Positions 15,549-24,757 of a stretch of 37,855 nt of DNA are shown piece by piece. Source of the stretch: an uncultured bacterium (GTDB taxonomy: Bacteria; Bacillota; Clostridia; Lachnospirales; Lachnospiraceae); the NCBI GenBank assembly GCA_937916345.1, contig CALFUE010000137.1, positions 1 to 37,855 of the forward strand, in the 5' to 3' direction. The position numbers were made by a program, and so were the translations under genes. Within the stretch, counting starts at the first letter, position 1, and each line of letters opens with the position of its first letter. The notes under the pieces are model-generated. The model worked only from the letters and a program-made list of their open reading frames with translations, ran no database searches and was not told where the DNA came from.

Positions 15549-17888
15549 TCAAAGTTTAATTTCTATCTCGCCACTTTTATTTGCTGAGATTTTCACGCCT
15601 GACGGTGTACTTTCATAAGAAGCTCCGCTGACATTTGACACAGAAGCCACATTTACCAGCAGGATCACGAAGGGCTTTGAGGCGCTGACATCGATCTTAA
15701 TTATGTCACCCGTTCTCTTCGCCTTGATCTCACCCTCCTTTGTATTTTCCATAGAGTAGACCTCTGTTGAAGCCTCTGCCCCGTCGGTGAGCGCATAAAT
15801 ACGATAGGTCACGCCGTCGGCGTAATCGTACTCGGGAGCCGTGTCGATATTTCCCATAGCCAGTATGGAATTCTCACGGACATAGGCGGGGATATCGCAA
15901 TAGTCAATATGCTCTCTGTACCATCTGCCGCCTGCCTTCACCTCACCGCTGGTAAGATGCGTCCAGGTTCCGTCAGGCAGGTAGAACTCGCCCATGCTCC
16001 TGTCATTGAATATGGGAGCCACCAGTATCTCGTCTCCGAAGAAATACTGGGTAGCCAGGTAGCCGCAGTTTCTGTCATCAGGATATTCTATGGCCATGGA
16101 GCGCATCATGGGAACACCCGTCTCATGAGTTTCTATGGCATTTCTGTAAATATACGGCATCAGCGTGTGTTTCAGCTTTATGAAGTAACGCAGCACATCG
16201 CAGGCCTCATCGTCATAATTCCAAGGTACGCGATAAGAGCTTGAGCCGTGAAGCCTGGTATGTGACGAGAATGCTCCGAAGGCACACCATCTCTTGTATA
16301 CATCGGCTGTGGATGTGGACTCGAAGCCCCCGATATCGTGCGCCCAGAAGCCAAAGCCTGAGCTGGTGAAAGATAGTCCGCCGCGCAGCGATTCCTCCAT
16401 TGACACATAATCGCTCCAGCAGTCGCCGCCCCAGTGAACCGGGAATTTCTGGCCGCCTGCGGTGGCACTTCTCGCAAAGAGCAGCGCGTCCTTTTCTCCC
16501 TTCTTTTCTGCGATCACCTCGTAAACAGCCTTGTTATACAGATAAGTGTAAAAATTATGCATCTTCTTCGGGTCTGAGCCGTCGAAGTACACGCAATCGG
16601 TGGGTATTCTCTCGCCGAAGTCGGTCTTGAACACATCAACTCCCATATCGAGGAGCTCTGTCAGCTTGCCCTGATACCACTTTACGGCATCGGGATTGGT
16701 AAAGTCCACGATAGCCATGCCTGGCTGCCACATATCCCACTGCCATACATCTCCGTTCGGACGCTTAATGAAATATCCCTTCTCGACGCCCTCATCAAAC
16801 AGAACAGACTCCTGCCCGATATAGCTGTTGATCCAGCAGCAGATCTTCACGCCCTTACTCTTCAACCGCTTCAGCATTCCCTCCGGATCAGGGAATACAC
16901 GATTATCCCATGTGAAATCACTCCATGCAAATTCCTTCATCCAGAAGCAGTCAAAGTGGAATACGTGCAGCGGTATATCTCGCTTCCGCATGCCCTCGAT
17001 AAAGCTGGTGACCGTCTCCTCATCATAATTCGTCGTAAAGGATGTCGAAAGCCACAGGCCAAAGCTCCAGGCCGGAGGAAGCGCCGGACGCCCAGCCATT
17101 GCGGTATACCGCAATGGCACATCCTTCATGGCGGGCCCGTCGATCAGAAAGTAATCCAGGCACTCACCCTCAACGGAAAAACCCACCTTTGTTACCATCT
17201 CCGAGGCAACCTCAAAAGAAACCCTGTCGGTATGGTTCACAAATACTCCGTAGCCTTTGTTTGAGAGGTAAAAAGGAATATTTTTGTAGGACAGCTCCGT
17301 GGATGTACCACCATCCTCATTCCACATGTCAATGGACTGACCATTCTTGACGAAGGCGCCGAAACGCTCCCCCAGTCCATAGATCAACTCACCTACATCA
17401 ATTGAGAGCTGCTCCTTCATATATGCGTTTTCAGGTCCCTTGTCGTAGGGGAGCCCCTTCCAGTCGGTCTTAACATAAGAGAGATCCTTGGCGCCGCTCT
17501 TTGTCAGCACCTTATCGCCTCTCATGAAGCATCTGGCACCGGTCTCCTTGTCCATGTGAAAGCTTAAGGTACCGTTTTTCACAATGATCTCGGTTTCGGT
17601 CTCCTCTGTCTCCATGAGTCCCGCCTGAGGCGCCGTAAGCTCAAAGTGGGGATCTCTGTCCTCTAAGCCCATGTGGTGATAGACACGGACTCTCAGGGCA
17701 TTTTTGTAGGGTGCGCTGATCTTTATGGTGAGAAGAATCCCACCGAGAGTGTCGCCCCTGGTCTTGATCTTTGAGGTAGGCGCACATATAGTGAGCTCCT
17801 CTCTCGAAGACCTGGTGTAATAAACCTCTGCAGGCGAGAACGCTCCGACTCCCTCCCGGTTGATCCAGCATCCGTTACTGAACTTCAT
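15549..17888 (-). CDS. yicI: Alpha-xylosidase, glycoside hydrolase family 31, YicI-like
   Basis: 779 aa, close to the length of E. coli YicI (772 aa). It hydrolyses alpha-1,6-xylosidic bonds, as in isoprimeverose and xyloglucan oligosaccharides. The nucleophile is Asp423 in VFKTDFGERIPTD and the acid/base is probably Asp489 in FPVHWGGDCW, both seven residues after their YicI counterparts as I recall them. Other signatures shared with YicI are FHFDCFWMKEF, DPKKMHN, GFGFWAHDIGGFE and YKRWCAFGAFSSHTRLHGSS. The GWDGD-type layout is an N-terminal beta domain, a barrel (about 260-600) and C-terminal beta domains. No signal peptide, so cytoplasmic. GGAGGG lies seven bases before the ATG, and the gap to the regulator gene is 12 bases. 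The motif match makes alpha-xylosidase much likelier than alpha-glucosidase. Confidence 0.95.
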   Translation of the reverse strand: MKFSNGCWINREGVGAFSPAEVYYTRSSREELTICAPTSKIKTRGDTLGGILLTIKISAPYKNALRVRVYHHMGLEDRDPHFELTAPQAGLMETEETETEIIVKNGTLSFHMDKETGARCFMRGDKVLTKSGAKDLSYVKTDWKGLPYDKGPENAYMKEQLSIDVGELIYGLGERFGAFVKNGQSIDMWNEDGGTSTELSYKNIPFYLSNKGYGVFVNHTDRVSFEVASEMVTKVGFSVEGECLDYFLIDGPAMKDVPLRYTAMAGRPALPPAWSFGLWLSTSFTTNYDEETVTSFIEGMRKRDIPLHVFHFDCFWMKEFAWSDFTWDNRVFPDPEGMLKRLKSKGVKICCWINSYIGQESVLFDEGVEKGYFIKRPNGDVWQWDMWQPGMAIVDFTNPDAVKWYQGKLTELLDMGVDVFKTDFGERIPTDCVYFDGSDPKKMHNFYTYLYNKAVYEVIAEKKGEKDALLFARSATAGGQKFPVHWGGDCWSDYVSMEESLRGGLSFTSSGFGFWAHDIGGFESTSTADVYKRWCAFGAFSSHTRLHGSSSYRVPWNYDDEACDVLRYFIKLKHTLMPYIYRNAIETHETGVPMMRSMAIEYPDDRNCGYLATQYFFGDEILVAPIFNDRSMGEFYLPDGTWTHLTSGEVKAGGRWYREHIDYCDIPAYVRENSILAMGNIDTAPEYDYADGVTYRIYALTDGAEASTEVYSMENTKEGEIKAKRTGDIIKIDVSASKPFVILLVNVASVSNVSGASYESTPSGVKISANKSGEIEIKL

Positions 17889-17900
17889 AATTAAACCCTC

Positions 17901-19451
17901 CTATTTATTCTCTTTGCTTTGTTTCCTGTATTCTGCGGGGCTCAAGCCCGTATATTTCTTGAATTTCACATGGAAATAATCCACATTTTTGTAGCCTACC
18001 CGCTCCGCCACGGTGTAGACCTTTACTCCCTCCGCCAGGAGCTCCCTTTTTGCCTCCTCTATCCGGACCTTGTCCAGATAGCTGTTGAAATTTTCTCCCA
18101 TCTTTCGGGCAAATATCTTGCCGAGATAGGAGGAATTGTAGCCGAAGAGGGGCGCGATATTCTCAAGGGTGATATTCTCGGCGTAGTTGTGGGCGATAAA
18201 GCCCGCCACCGCATCCATGACCGAATCTCCGGAGAACCCTCCCATCTCCGCCATCACATGCTCGAACTGCTCGCTCAAAAACCGCAGTATCTCATACAGA
18301 TAAAACTGCTCCCTAATATATCTGATGACGTCGGAATTGGTAGCGAATGGCAGCTTTTTTCCGGCGTAGAGATGGTTCAGCTTTTCCTTTACGGAGAGGA
18401 ATAGATCCGTGAGAAACAGCCTCACATCCTCTATGGAATCCGAGACTCCCGTGAGCTCAAGCTTCAGCTCGGTCAGCTTCTCCGCGATCCCACTCCTGTT
18501 GAAGGACTGTATAAGTCCGGAAAGGGCGTCGGTATAAAATTCCAACCGATCCTTTCCCAGCGCCTCATCTCCCTGCTCAATCGTGTCGTCGCCGCCTGAA
18601 ACATGGACTCCCTCATCGCAGTAAAATCGGCGTTTCATATACTCCACAGCCTCCTGATAGGAATAGGGCACCGCCTCGAGAGAATTCACCATCTTGCCGT
18701 AAGTGATGAAAAGTGTGGACAATGGCGAGTCAGCCTGGGGCGCCAGCTCCGATGAAAATTTCGCCAGTACATCGGAAAATCTGCGAATGGCCGCCTCCCC
18801 CAGCAGCAGGAGTATGTCCTCTCCCTCGATATTCAGATGAACAAAAGTCTCCGAGGTCATACCCGAGACCGTGAGCAACTCTGCGAAGCTGTACTCTCTC
18901 TTTGGATCCTTCGGGTCAAAACGCTCATAAGTGAGAACCTGATAAACCGAGAAGCCCAGGTCGTATTCCTCTCTCTGGATCTCGTCCGGGGTCTCATCCG
19001 ACACCAGCAGGTCTCTCACCAACTGTATCCTGAACTTTTCATAGTACTGATCCTTGGTACGCTTCTCCTCGGATCTCCTGTCGAGGCTCTGAGAGGCTTT
19101 TTTCAGTATCTGTGTCAGTGCCTCCTCGTCCACGGGCTTGGTCAGATATCCGCAGACATTATATCCAAGGGCAGCCCTTGCGTACTCGAATTCAGAGTAG
19201 CCGCTAAGGATCACTATCTCGCCCTCATAACCCTTGCTGCGCACCTGCGCCAGCACTTCTATCCCCGACAGCCCGGGCATCCTGATGTCCATGATCACCA
19301 GATCCGGTCTGAGGTTCATTATCTTTTTTACTGCGTCATTTCCGTTTGCCGAGAAGCCCGTCACCGTAAAACCGTAGGACTCCCAGTCGATCAGGAGCTT
19401 GAGTCCTTCTCTGATCACGGCCTCATCATCTACAAGAAGTACATTTTTCAT
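17901..19451 (-). CDS. YesN-type response regulator with AraC DNA-binding domain
   Basis: 516 aa. The receiver domain (1-120) has the acidic pair Asp8/Asp9, phospho-acceptor Asp55 in VIMDIRMPG, Ser83 and Lys105 in LTKP, all expected residues. A middle region (about 130-400) has no clear family. The C-terminal AraC domain (about 415-512) contains two helix-turn-helix units and the family signature YTVAERVGYKNVDYFHVKFK followed by GLSPAEYR. It should be phosphorylated by the YesM-type kinase at 26692-28470 and activate transport and hydrolase operons of this locus; that pairing is inferred from proximity and matching families. The ATG overlaps the TGA of the YesL gene (ATGA), and GH31 follows 12 bases after the stop, so regulator and enzymes share a transcript. 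Confidence 0.93.
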   Translation of the reverse strand: MKNVLLVDDEAVIREGLKLLIDWESYGFTVTGFSANGNDAVKKIMNLRPDLVIMDIRMPGLSGIEVLAQVRSKGYEGEIVILSGYSEFEYARAALGYNVCGYLTKPVDEEALTQILKKASQSLDRRSEEKRTKDQYYEKFRIQLVRDLLVSDETPDEIQREEYDLGFSVYQVLTYERFDPKDPKREYSFAELLTVSGMTSETFVHLNIEGEDILLLLGEAAIRRFSDVLAKFSSELAPQADSPLSTLFITYGKMVNSLEAVPYSYQEAVEYMKRRFYCDEGVHVSGGDDTIEQGDEALGKDRLEFYTDALSGLIQSFNRSGIAEKLTELKLELTGVSDSIEDVRLFLTDLFLSVKEKLNHLYAGKKLPFATNSDVIRYIREQFYLYEILRFLSEQFEHVMAEMGGFSGDSVMDAVAGFIAHNYAENITLENIAPLFGYNSSYLGKIFARKMGENFNSYLDKVRIEEAKRELLAEGVKVYTVAERVGYKNVDYFHVKFKKYTGLSPAEYRKQSKENK

Positions 19452-20071
19452 TGGCCAGTCTGCTGCTCCTTTTCAATAGTATAAAAGATCTTCATGACAA
19501 AGGCGCTCACAGTATAACTCATGCCTCCCGCCGCCACGAAAACTCCTATCAGCATTGTAGTCAGGTTCCAAAAAAAGAATACCAGTTCCAACGCCAGGAA
19601 CAATATGAGCAGTATTGTCCGCCCGAAGTATTTTGTTGCTATATCATAGGAATTTCTGATGGTGCGGGTGAGCTTGTTCTCATAGCGCGCCATCAGGTGG
19701 AATGCATAGATAAATGACATCAGAAAAATGACCATGGCGAGAATACCCATGATGAGAAACTGGATGGGATTGTCCTCCAGCGCCTGATAAAATTGGAAAT
19801 CGAGATATACCGCGTACAGGCACACCAGGGCAATGAGCCCCAGTGGGATGCCCTTTTTCAGATTGTTCCTGAACTCTCTGACAAAAGTGTGTGCTATGCG
19901 CCCTTCCTGCTCTTCCACCATCTGGTTCGTGACATAGGCTACTGCCACGGTGGCGGGGCCAACAGTGATAATGGGGATTGAGAATACTGTCCACAGCACA
20001 GACAACTTGATGATATCCCACAGCCAGGTGATGAATTTGTACAGCGGCGAATCCAGTCCGAATATCTTCAC
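19448..20071 (-). CDS. YesL/DUF624 family membrane protein
   Basis: 207 aa with about five hydrophobic helices and the family start MKIFGLDSPLYKFITWLWDI. The positive stretch VREFRNNLKKG after the second helix is also typical. YesL proteins commonly sit beside YesM/YesN regulators and LplB/YtcP importers in Firmicutes; their biochemical role is not established, though a part in sugar transport or signalling is often assumed. The first codon is GTG at 20069-20071, behind AAAGGA with an 11-base gap; no better ATG is seen nearby. It is the first gene of the operon that continues into the response regulator and hydrolases, and its stop overlaps the regulator's start codon. Confidence 0.85.
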   Translation of the reverse strand: MKIFGLDSPLYKFITWLWDIIKLSVLWTVFSIPIITVGPATVAVAYVTNQMVEEQEGRIAHTFVREFRNNLKKGIPLGLIALVCLYAVYLDFQFYQALEDNPIQFLIMGILAMVIFLMSFIYAFHLMARYENKLTRTIRNSYDIATKYFGRTILLILFLALELVFFFWNLTTMLIGVFVAAGGMSYTVSAFVMKIFYTIEKEQQTGQ

Positions 20072-20191
20072 TTCGCGCTCTTTCCTTTATCTTATGTTAC
20101 TTTTCACAGATCAGCACATCTCGTTCGCTCCCATCGACGCGAGGCTTTACAAGGAATCCCCCGCTTAAAGCGGCATGCTTCCATACAGAAC

Positions 20192-20218
20192 CCTCAGAGC
20201 TCTCCGCCGGAGGCTTTA
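20192..20218. repeat. 27-nt shared element, copy upstream of the YesL operon
   Basis: Matches the element at 30061-30087 at 26 of 27 positions, the one difference being A for C at position 7. It has an imperfect palindromic core CTCCGCCGGAG and ends in GGCTTTA. It begins about 121 bases before the YesL start codon. It could be a regulator binding site, a structured RNA segment or a dispersed intergenic repeat. Confidence 0.6.
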
Positions 20219-20310
20219 CAGCAAGCGCAAATTATTTTTGATTCCAGTGCAAAAATCCATCCCACACGTCGTGCTTGCACGTAAGAAGGGGATTAGTTAT
20301 TGTGCTTATT

Positions 20311-20346
20311 ATAAAAACGGGACTGGCGTTGTCGTCAGCCCCGTTT
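20311..20346 (-). terminator. Rho-independent terminator of the ABC importer operon
   Basis: On the minus strand AAACGGGGCTG pairs with CAGTCCCGTTT (11 pairs, one G-T) around a ten-base loop, followed by TTTTTATAATAA. It starts about 24 bases after the binding-protein stop codon. Confidence 0.88.
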
Positions 20347-20369
20347 ATATTATACATTCGTTTCAGCTA

Positions 20370-22115
20370 TTATTCAAGGGAAAGTTCCTGCTCACACTGA
20401 TGTCTGATAGCTGCCTCGTTCTGAGACCATTCCAGACACTCCTGATAATAGTAACTGTTTGCCTCATCCCTCATGGTCTGTACGATCGAGTCGAACTCAT
20501 CATCGCTGTTTGCGTAGATCGCATTCCATGAATACTTTGTGATACAGGTAGTTGTCTGAGTCCACTTGGTGGTGAATTCCTCACTTTTGGTAGATGCCAC
20601 ATAGGTAGATGCGGGTGAAACTCTGTAGCCGCCTGAGAGCATATACTTGTTGAAGGTATCTGCTCCGGTGTAATTTCTCCAGTCAGCCTCGATATCTGTC
20701 TGAGCAGGTAACTGGCTTGATGCCCATGACCTCCAGTTGAAACTGTCACCTATTGCAGAATCGGGATTTACTGCGTCGAGCGCCCAGGTGATATTGTTGA
20801 TCTGAAGCTGTCCGTCATGGAAGGTTCCGGTGTGCTCCTCCATGGGTGTTTCGATATCTGCTGTGGTTTTCGTTCCCAAATCTGTCAGATAACATCCTCC
20901 CTCGCTGTCATAATCCCAGGTCTCTCCCTGAGGACCGTACTCCATTACCATTCTCCCCTCGGGAGTACAGAGGTAATTGATGATTTCCATACAAAGCTCG
21001 GGGTATTCAGTCTTTGCGCCGATGGACCAGAGTCTGTTTCCGCCGAGAGTAGACATGCCGTAAACGATAGGTGTTGCGTTCTTTGGTGTCAGAGGATACA
21101 TAGCCTTGCCTGCCTCAACATTATCGGGAGTATTGTAAAGTGACTCACCTGCGTAGTTGAAGATAGAGAAAAATGTTCCGCCGCTGGAAACCTTTTCACT
21201 CATAGTATCCCATGTAGCCGTCATTGAGTCAGGATCAAGCAATCCCTTTTGATACAGCGTGTTATAGAATTTTAATGCGCGAAGGTAAGGTCCATCCTCC
21301 ATAAGGCAGTCATAGTAATCGCCGGTGGTGGGATCGTAGAGACCGACACCCAGCTCGTCGTAACCAAGGAATGCTGTAACAGTAGACTTTACATACATTA
21401 CCATGTCGCCATCCCAGTCGGGCCAGAGCGATACGGCATAGGTAGGATTTCCATTTTCATCGGTGGGACATAACTCCTTCATTTTAGCGAATACATCCAC
21501 CAGATCCTCCAGCTCATTTACCTCCGGATAACCCAGCTCCTTGTAGAGATCCCAACGGATATCCCAGGTGTAGAAGAAATCCTGAAGGTCATTATTGTTT
21601 GAAGCGAGACCGTGACCTATTCCGTAGGTCTTGCCCCCTGAATAGGATGCATTGAATTCCAGCGCGTTGGGGAAATATTTCAGTATGTCCTGTCCATAAT
21701 CCTGGATGAGGTCATCCTCATTCCAGTCGTAGAGCAATCCTGCTTCGATAGCGTTCTGATAGTTGGTTCCGTTATCGCCCCATACCACGATATCGCCCAG
21801 ATCTCCGGACTCCATTCTGGTCTGAAGTGTTCCGTTCAGGTCGGGAACGATGTTGATCACAACATTGAATTTGTCCTTCAGCACATCCGCCGACCAGCCT
21901 GTCTGCTCGCCGGAATAGTTTGCCAGCTGTGAGAACACTGTAAGTGTGATAGGTTCGTCGCCTGCGTTCGCTGTGGCCGCAGTCGCTGCTCCGCCCTCTG
22001 TGTCTCCTCCGCCGTTTTGTGCCAGCTGCGCAGTTCCGCCGCAGCCCGTCAGAAGTGTGGCTGTCATTGCTACAACACAGGCTCCTGACAGCATTTTTGA
22101 AACAATCTTTTTCAT
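20370..22115 (-). CDS. Extracellular solute-binding lipoprotein of an oligosaccharide ABC importer (LipO/YtcQ type)
   Basis: 581 aa. The first residues, MKKIVSKMLSGACVVAMTAT, lead to a lipobox LLTGC, so the mature protein begins with a lipidated cysteine on the outer face of the membrane. A low-complexity Gly/Ala/Thr linker precedes the binding domain. Length and context fit the large family 1 binding proteins paired with LplB/YtcP permeases. Aromatic-rich stretches such as YDWNEDD and WPDWDGDMVMY are consistent with carbohydrate binding. GAGGAGG lies 11 bases upstream of the ATG. It is the third gene after two permeases and ends at a strong terminator. The ligand cannot be read from sequence; the neighbouring hydrolases suggest xylosylated or fucosylated oligosaccharides. 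Confidence 0.92.
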   Translation of the reverse strand: MKKIVSKMLSGACVVAMTATLLTGCGGTAQLAQNGGGDTEGGAATAATANAGDEPITLTVFSQLANYSGEQTGWSADVLKDKFNVVINIVPDLNGTLQTRMESGDLGDIVVWGDNGTNYQNAIEAGLLYDWNEDDLIQDYGQDILKYFPNALEFNASYSGGKTYGIGHGLASNNNDLQDFFYTWDIRWDLYKELGYPEVNELEDLVDVFAKMKELCPTDENGNPTYAVSLWPDWDGDMVMYVKSTVTAFLGYDELGVGLYDPTTGDYYDCLMEDGPYLRALKFYNTLYQKGLLDPDSMTATWDTMSEKVSSGGTFFSIFNYAGESLYNTPDNVEAGKAMYPLTPKNATPIVYGMSTLGGNRLWSIGAKTEYPELCMEIINYLCTPEGRMVMEYGPQGETWDYDSEGGCYLTDLGTKTTADIETPMEEHTGTFHDGQLQINNITWALDAVNPDSAIGDSFNWRSWASSQLPAQTDIEADWRNYTGADTFNKYMLSGGYRVSPASTYVASTKSEEFTTKWTQTTTCITKYSWNAIYANSDDEFDSIVQTMRDEANSYYYQECLEWSQNEAAIRHQCEQELSLE

Positions 22116-22167
22116 TTTCTTTTTTCCTCCTCTACTTATTATCCGGCTCCTGTTATCCCTGGGTCGC

Positions 22168-23133
22168 TTAGCCCTTCACTGCTCCCAACATAATACCTTT
22201 TTCGAAGTAGCGGTTCATGAAGGGGTACACAATCAGGATCGGGATCACGGTCACCATGGAGATTGTGTATTTCAGTACCTTCATATTCATCATTCCTGCA
22301 GCAGCGGTTGAAGCCACATTTCCTCCTCCGCTCATGAGCTGGCCGAGGTTGCTGCTGGTGTTCAGATAAATATACAGGCGGTGTTGCAATGTATACATTG
22401 ACGGATTGTTCTGCATCAGAATCAGTGAATCCGTGAATGAGTTCCAGTGTCCTACAGCACCGAATATGGCGATGGTGGCGAGTATCGGCTTACAGATGGG
22501 CCAGATGATCTGTCTGAACACCGTAAAGTAGCCGGCTCCGTCGATGAAAGCGCTCTCCTCCAGCTCGGCAGGAATGCTCTCGATGTAGGTCTTTACCAGG
22601 ATGATATTGTATGGAGCCACAATACCCGGAATGATGTATGCCAGGAAATTGTCGGTCAGTCCCAGCATAGACATGTTCAAGTACCAGGGAATTATTCCTG
22701 CGTTAAAATACATCGTGATGACGAGAAAGCGATACCAGAACTGTCTGTGCCACATCTCCTGCTTTGTCACCAGATATCCGACCAGAGCCGACGCGAGAAC
22801 CATCAGCGCTGTACCGATGATGGTACGGGCAATAGACACAATAAAGGCCTGTCCCAGGTCGTTAACATTGAGCATCATAATATAGTTGTTGATATTGATA
22901 CCCCTGGGGATCAGAGTGATTTGACCCTTCTGCACCATTGAGTTGTCCGATATCGTGTTTATAAACAGATAGTAGAACGGAAACGCGCAGAGCAGGGTAA
23001 ACAGTATAAAGAAGATATGATTGACGACATCGAAGACCTTGTCTCCGAAGCTCTTCTTTATGTGAGATTTATGATGCTTCTCATATTCGCGCTCGGCCTT
23101 TTCGTCGATCTTTTCCTGTGCTGTCTTTGCCAT
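22168..23133 (-). CDS. ABC sugar permease, YtcP/CUT1-type
   Basis: 321 aa, six predicted membrane helices, normal length for the family. The ATPase-contact loop reads ESAFIDGAGYFTVFRQIIWP, matching the EAA consensus. The C-terminus MNRYFEKGIMLGAVKG is typical of YtcP-like permeases. AAGGAGG lies seven bases before the ATG and the preceding permease gene ends 13 bases upstream. It forms the transmembrane channel with the permease at 23147-24613 and receives substrate from the lipoprotein at 20370-22115. No ATPase gene is present in the window; this family usually borrows a shared MsmX-like ATPase encoded elsewhere. Confidence 0.93.
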   Translation of the reverse strand: MAKTAQEKIDEKAEREYEKHHKSHIKKSFGDKVFDVVNHIFFILFTLLCAFPFYYLFINTISDNSMVQKGQITLIPRGININNYIMMLNVNDLGQAFIVSIARTIIGTALMVLASALVGYLVTKQEMWHRQFWYRFLVITMYFNAGIIPWYLNMSMLGLTDNFLAYIIPGIVAPYNIILVKTYIESIPAELEESAFIDGAGYFTVFRQIIWPICKPILATIAIFGAVGHWNSFTDSLILMQNNPSMYTLQHRLYIYLNTSSNLGQLMSGGGNVASTAAAGMMNMKVLKYTISMVTVIPILIVYPFMNRYFEKGIMLGAVKG

Positions 23134-23146
23134 AATCTCACCTCCT

Positions 23147-24613
23147 TTATACTATAGACTCGCCACGGACTGACTTTGAGACCCTGTTGGCCACAAACAG
23201 CAGTATGACGGAAACTATGGACTTTACCATACCGATAACGGTAGACAACGGGATATTGCCGTTTCCGATACCCAGATGGTACACATACAGATCCAAAACC
23301 TCTATCACAGATGTGTTCTGCTTATTCTCGAACACCAGATACTGATCCATACCGTTGCTCAATATGTTTGCTATGGACATGAGGAGCATAACGAAATAGG
23401 TGGGCAAAAGACCTGGCACAGTCACATGCCACATACGTTGGAAACGCCCCGCGCCGTCCACAGTGGCAGCCTCATAGAGCTGCTGGTCTATTCCGGAAAC
23501 ACCGGCGATATAAATGATCGCTGACCATCCTATGCCCTTCCAGATACCCCACAGCAGCATCTTGACCCAGATGCCGTCGCTGGAGAGCAGGTAGTTCGTG
23601 CCCGCAGTGCCCTCAGGCAGCATGCCGATTGCCGATGCGATTGTATTGATAAATCCGTCTGTTGAAAATATCGCGAAAGCAATAGCGTACACCATAACCC
23701 ACGAAATGAAGTTCGGAATGGTGGTAAATGTCTGAATAAATCTGCGGAGCTTGACATTCTTGATCTCGCAGAGGAAAATCGCGAATGCCATGGGCAGCCA
23801 GCTGGTAAGGATACCGAGACCTGACATGACGAGGGTGTTTCTCAGCACTCGCAGCACGTCATTTCTGGTAGCCTCCGACTGGAACAGGGAAGTAAACCAC
23901 TTGAAGCCCACGAATTTGTCGGCTGTCAGAGAACCGCCGGCGGTATAATCGAAGAATGCGTATCTCCAACCCCAGAGAGGCAGGTATGCGAAGACGAAAC
24001 ACAGCGCTGCGAAGGGCAGGAACATGAGGAAAAGTTTGTACTTGGATTCCATCCAGAACCTGTTCTCCATCGGACGCATCATGACCATTACGGTGGCGAC
24101 TGCGTTTGACAGTGTAAAGATACCCACAAGTATGGCATATACCGTCAGCCCCGAGGGAAACATAGGATTTACCCTGTCAGGATTAGGGGTTTGCCTAATG
24201 TCAGCGTAGGACATATAGATAATCACGAGGCCTATTATCATTAGCACGCTGCCCCCTATTCCTATCAGCCCGCCAAGCCTCTTTAATCTGTTGTTTCCAA
24301 CGGACATACAGCCCGCTGCGGCAGCACAAAGTATTCCGATAAGCAGCACGATTGAACCCGCGAACAGAAACTTAATAGTGCTCTCGGCTACCCAGAACTT
24401 TGTGAAAGCCCTTCCCATCTCCGCGGTCAGTGAATCGTAAGATATCGCCGCAGGAAACAGGGATACATTTTTATTGATGAGTTCTGTGATACGACCGGGG
24501 TTTACGCCCGGAAGAAAGATCAGAACCACCAAAAGGATCGCCGATACGCGCTGCAGAATGTGTAGCAGACCATTAACGACTCCCCCTGAAGGTGCGTCAG
24601 TCTTTTCCTTCAT
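23147..24613 (-). CDS. ABC sugar permease, LplB-type, with long N-terminal membrane extension
   Basis: 488 aa, against about 300 for typical LplB permeases. The core starts near residue 190 (SKYKLFLMFLPF) and carries the EAA loop YEAATVDGAGRFQRMWHVTV. The first 185 residues add about four hydrophobic helices (roughly 22-36, 82-102, 115-135, 157-178), one long extracytoplasmic or cytoplasmic loop after the first, and no domain I recognise. There is a single frame with no break and a normal ribosome site (AAGGAG, nine bases from ATG), so the extension looks genuine. It begins the importer operon, but a terminator-like hairpin ends only 44 bases upstream of the start codon. Confidence 0.9.
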   Translation of the reverse strand: MKEKTDAPSGGVVNGLLHILQRVSAILLVVLIFLPGVNPGRITELINKNVSLFPAAISYDSLTAEMGRAFTKFWVAESTIKFLFAGSIVLLIGILCAAAAGCMSVGNNRLKRLGGLIGIGGSVLMIIGLVIIYMSYADIRQTPNPDRVNPMFPSGLTVYAILVGIFTLSNAVATVMVMMRPMENRFWMESKYKLFLMFLPFAALCFVFAYLPLWGWRYAFFDYTAGGSLTADKFVGFKWFTSLFQSEATRNDVLRVLRNTLVMSGLGILTSWLPMAFAIFLCEIKNVKLRRFIQTFTTIPNFISWVMVYAIAFAIFSTDGFINTIASAIGMLPEGTAGTNYLLSSDGIWVKMLLWGIWKGIGWSAIIYIAGVSGIDQQLYEAATVDGAGRFQRMWHVTVPGLLPTYFVMLLMSIANILSNGMDQYLVFENKQNTSVIEVLDLYVYHLGIGNGNIPLSTVIGMVKSIVSVILLFVANRVSKSVRGESIV

Positions 24614-24650
24614 TCTTTCCTTCTCCTTTTCTTTAGATTAACGATATGGC

Positions 24651-24697
24651 AACAAAAACCCCACCGTCACTAACTATCTTACCACCGGTGGGGTCTT
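24651..24697 (-). terminator. Terminator or attenuator between the surface protein and importer genes
   Basis: ACCCCACCG (24658-24666) and CGGTGGGGT (24686-24694) make a perfect nine-base stem; on the minus strand the stem is followed by TTTTTG. It lies about 64 bases after the surface-protein stop codon and just before the importer ribosome site, leaving no room for a full promoter between it and the first permease gene. It may act as a partial terminator that sets importer expression below that of the surface protein. Confidence 0.8.
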
Positions 24698-24757
24698 GTT
24701 TAATACACGAATATTTTGACTTTTTTAGCTTAAAAAATTACATTTCCCTATTCGCGG

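Larger units (their letters stand above)
20072..20368. other. Intergenic region with terminator, repeat element and hairpins
   Basis: About 297 bases between the binding-protein gene and YesL. It contains the binding-protein terminator, a 27-nt element also found upstream of the fucosidase operon, a palindrome CCGCTTAAAGCGG at 20161-20173, and two direct copies of gaggctttac at 20141-20150 and 20210-20219. No open frame with a ribosome site and no convincing -35/-10 pair was found. Confidence 0.6.

Noticed and set aside
18837..19484. 215-codon plus-strand frame opposite the response regulator
   Set aside because: It is antisense to conserved receiver-domain sequence and has no recognisable domain or start signal.
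20072..20368. Possible riboswitch or small RNA between the binding-protein and YesL genes
   Set aside because: Several hairpins are present, but no known riboswitch core or clear promoter-terminator pair was recognised; it was kept as an intergenic region with repeat elements.
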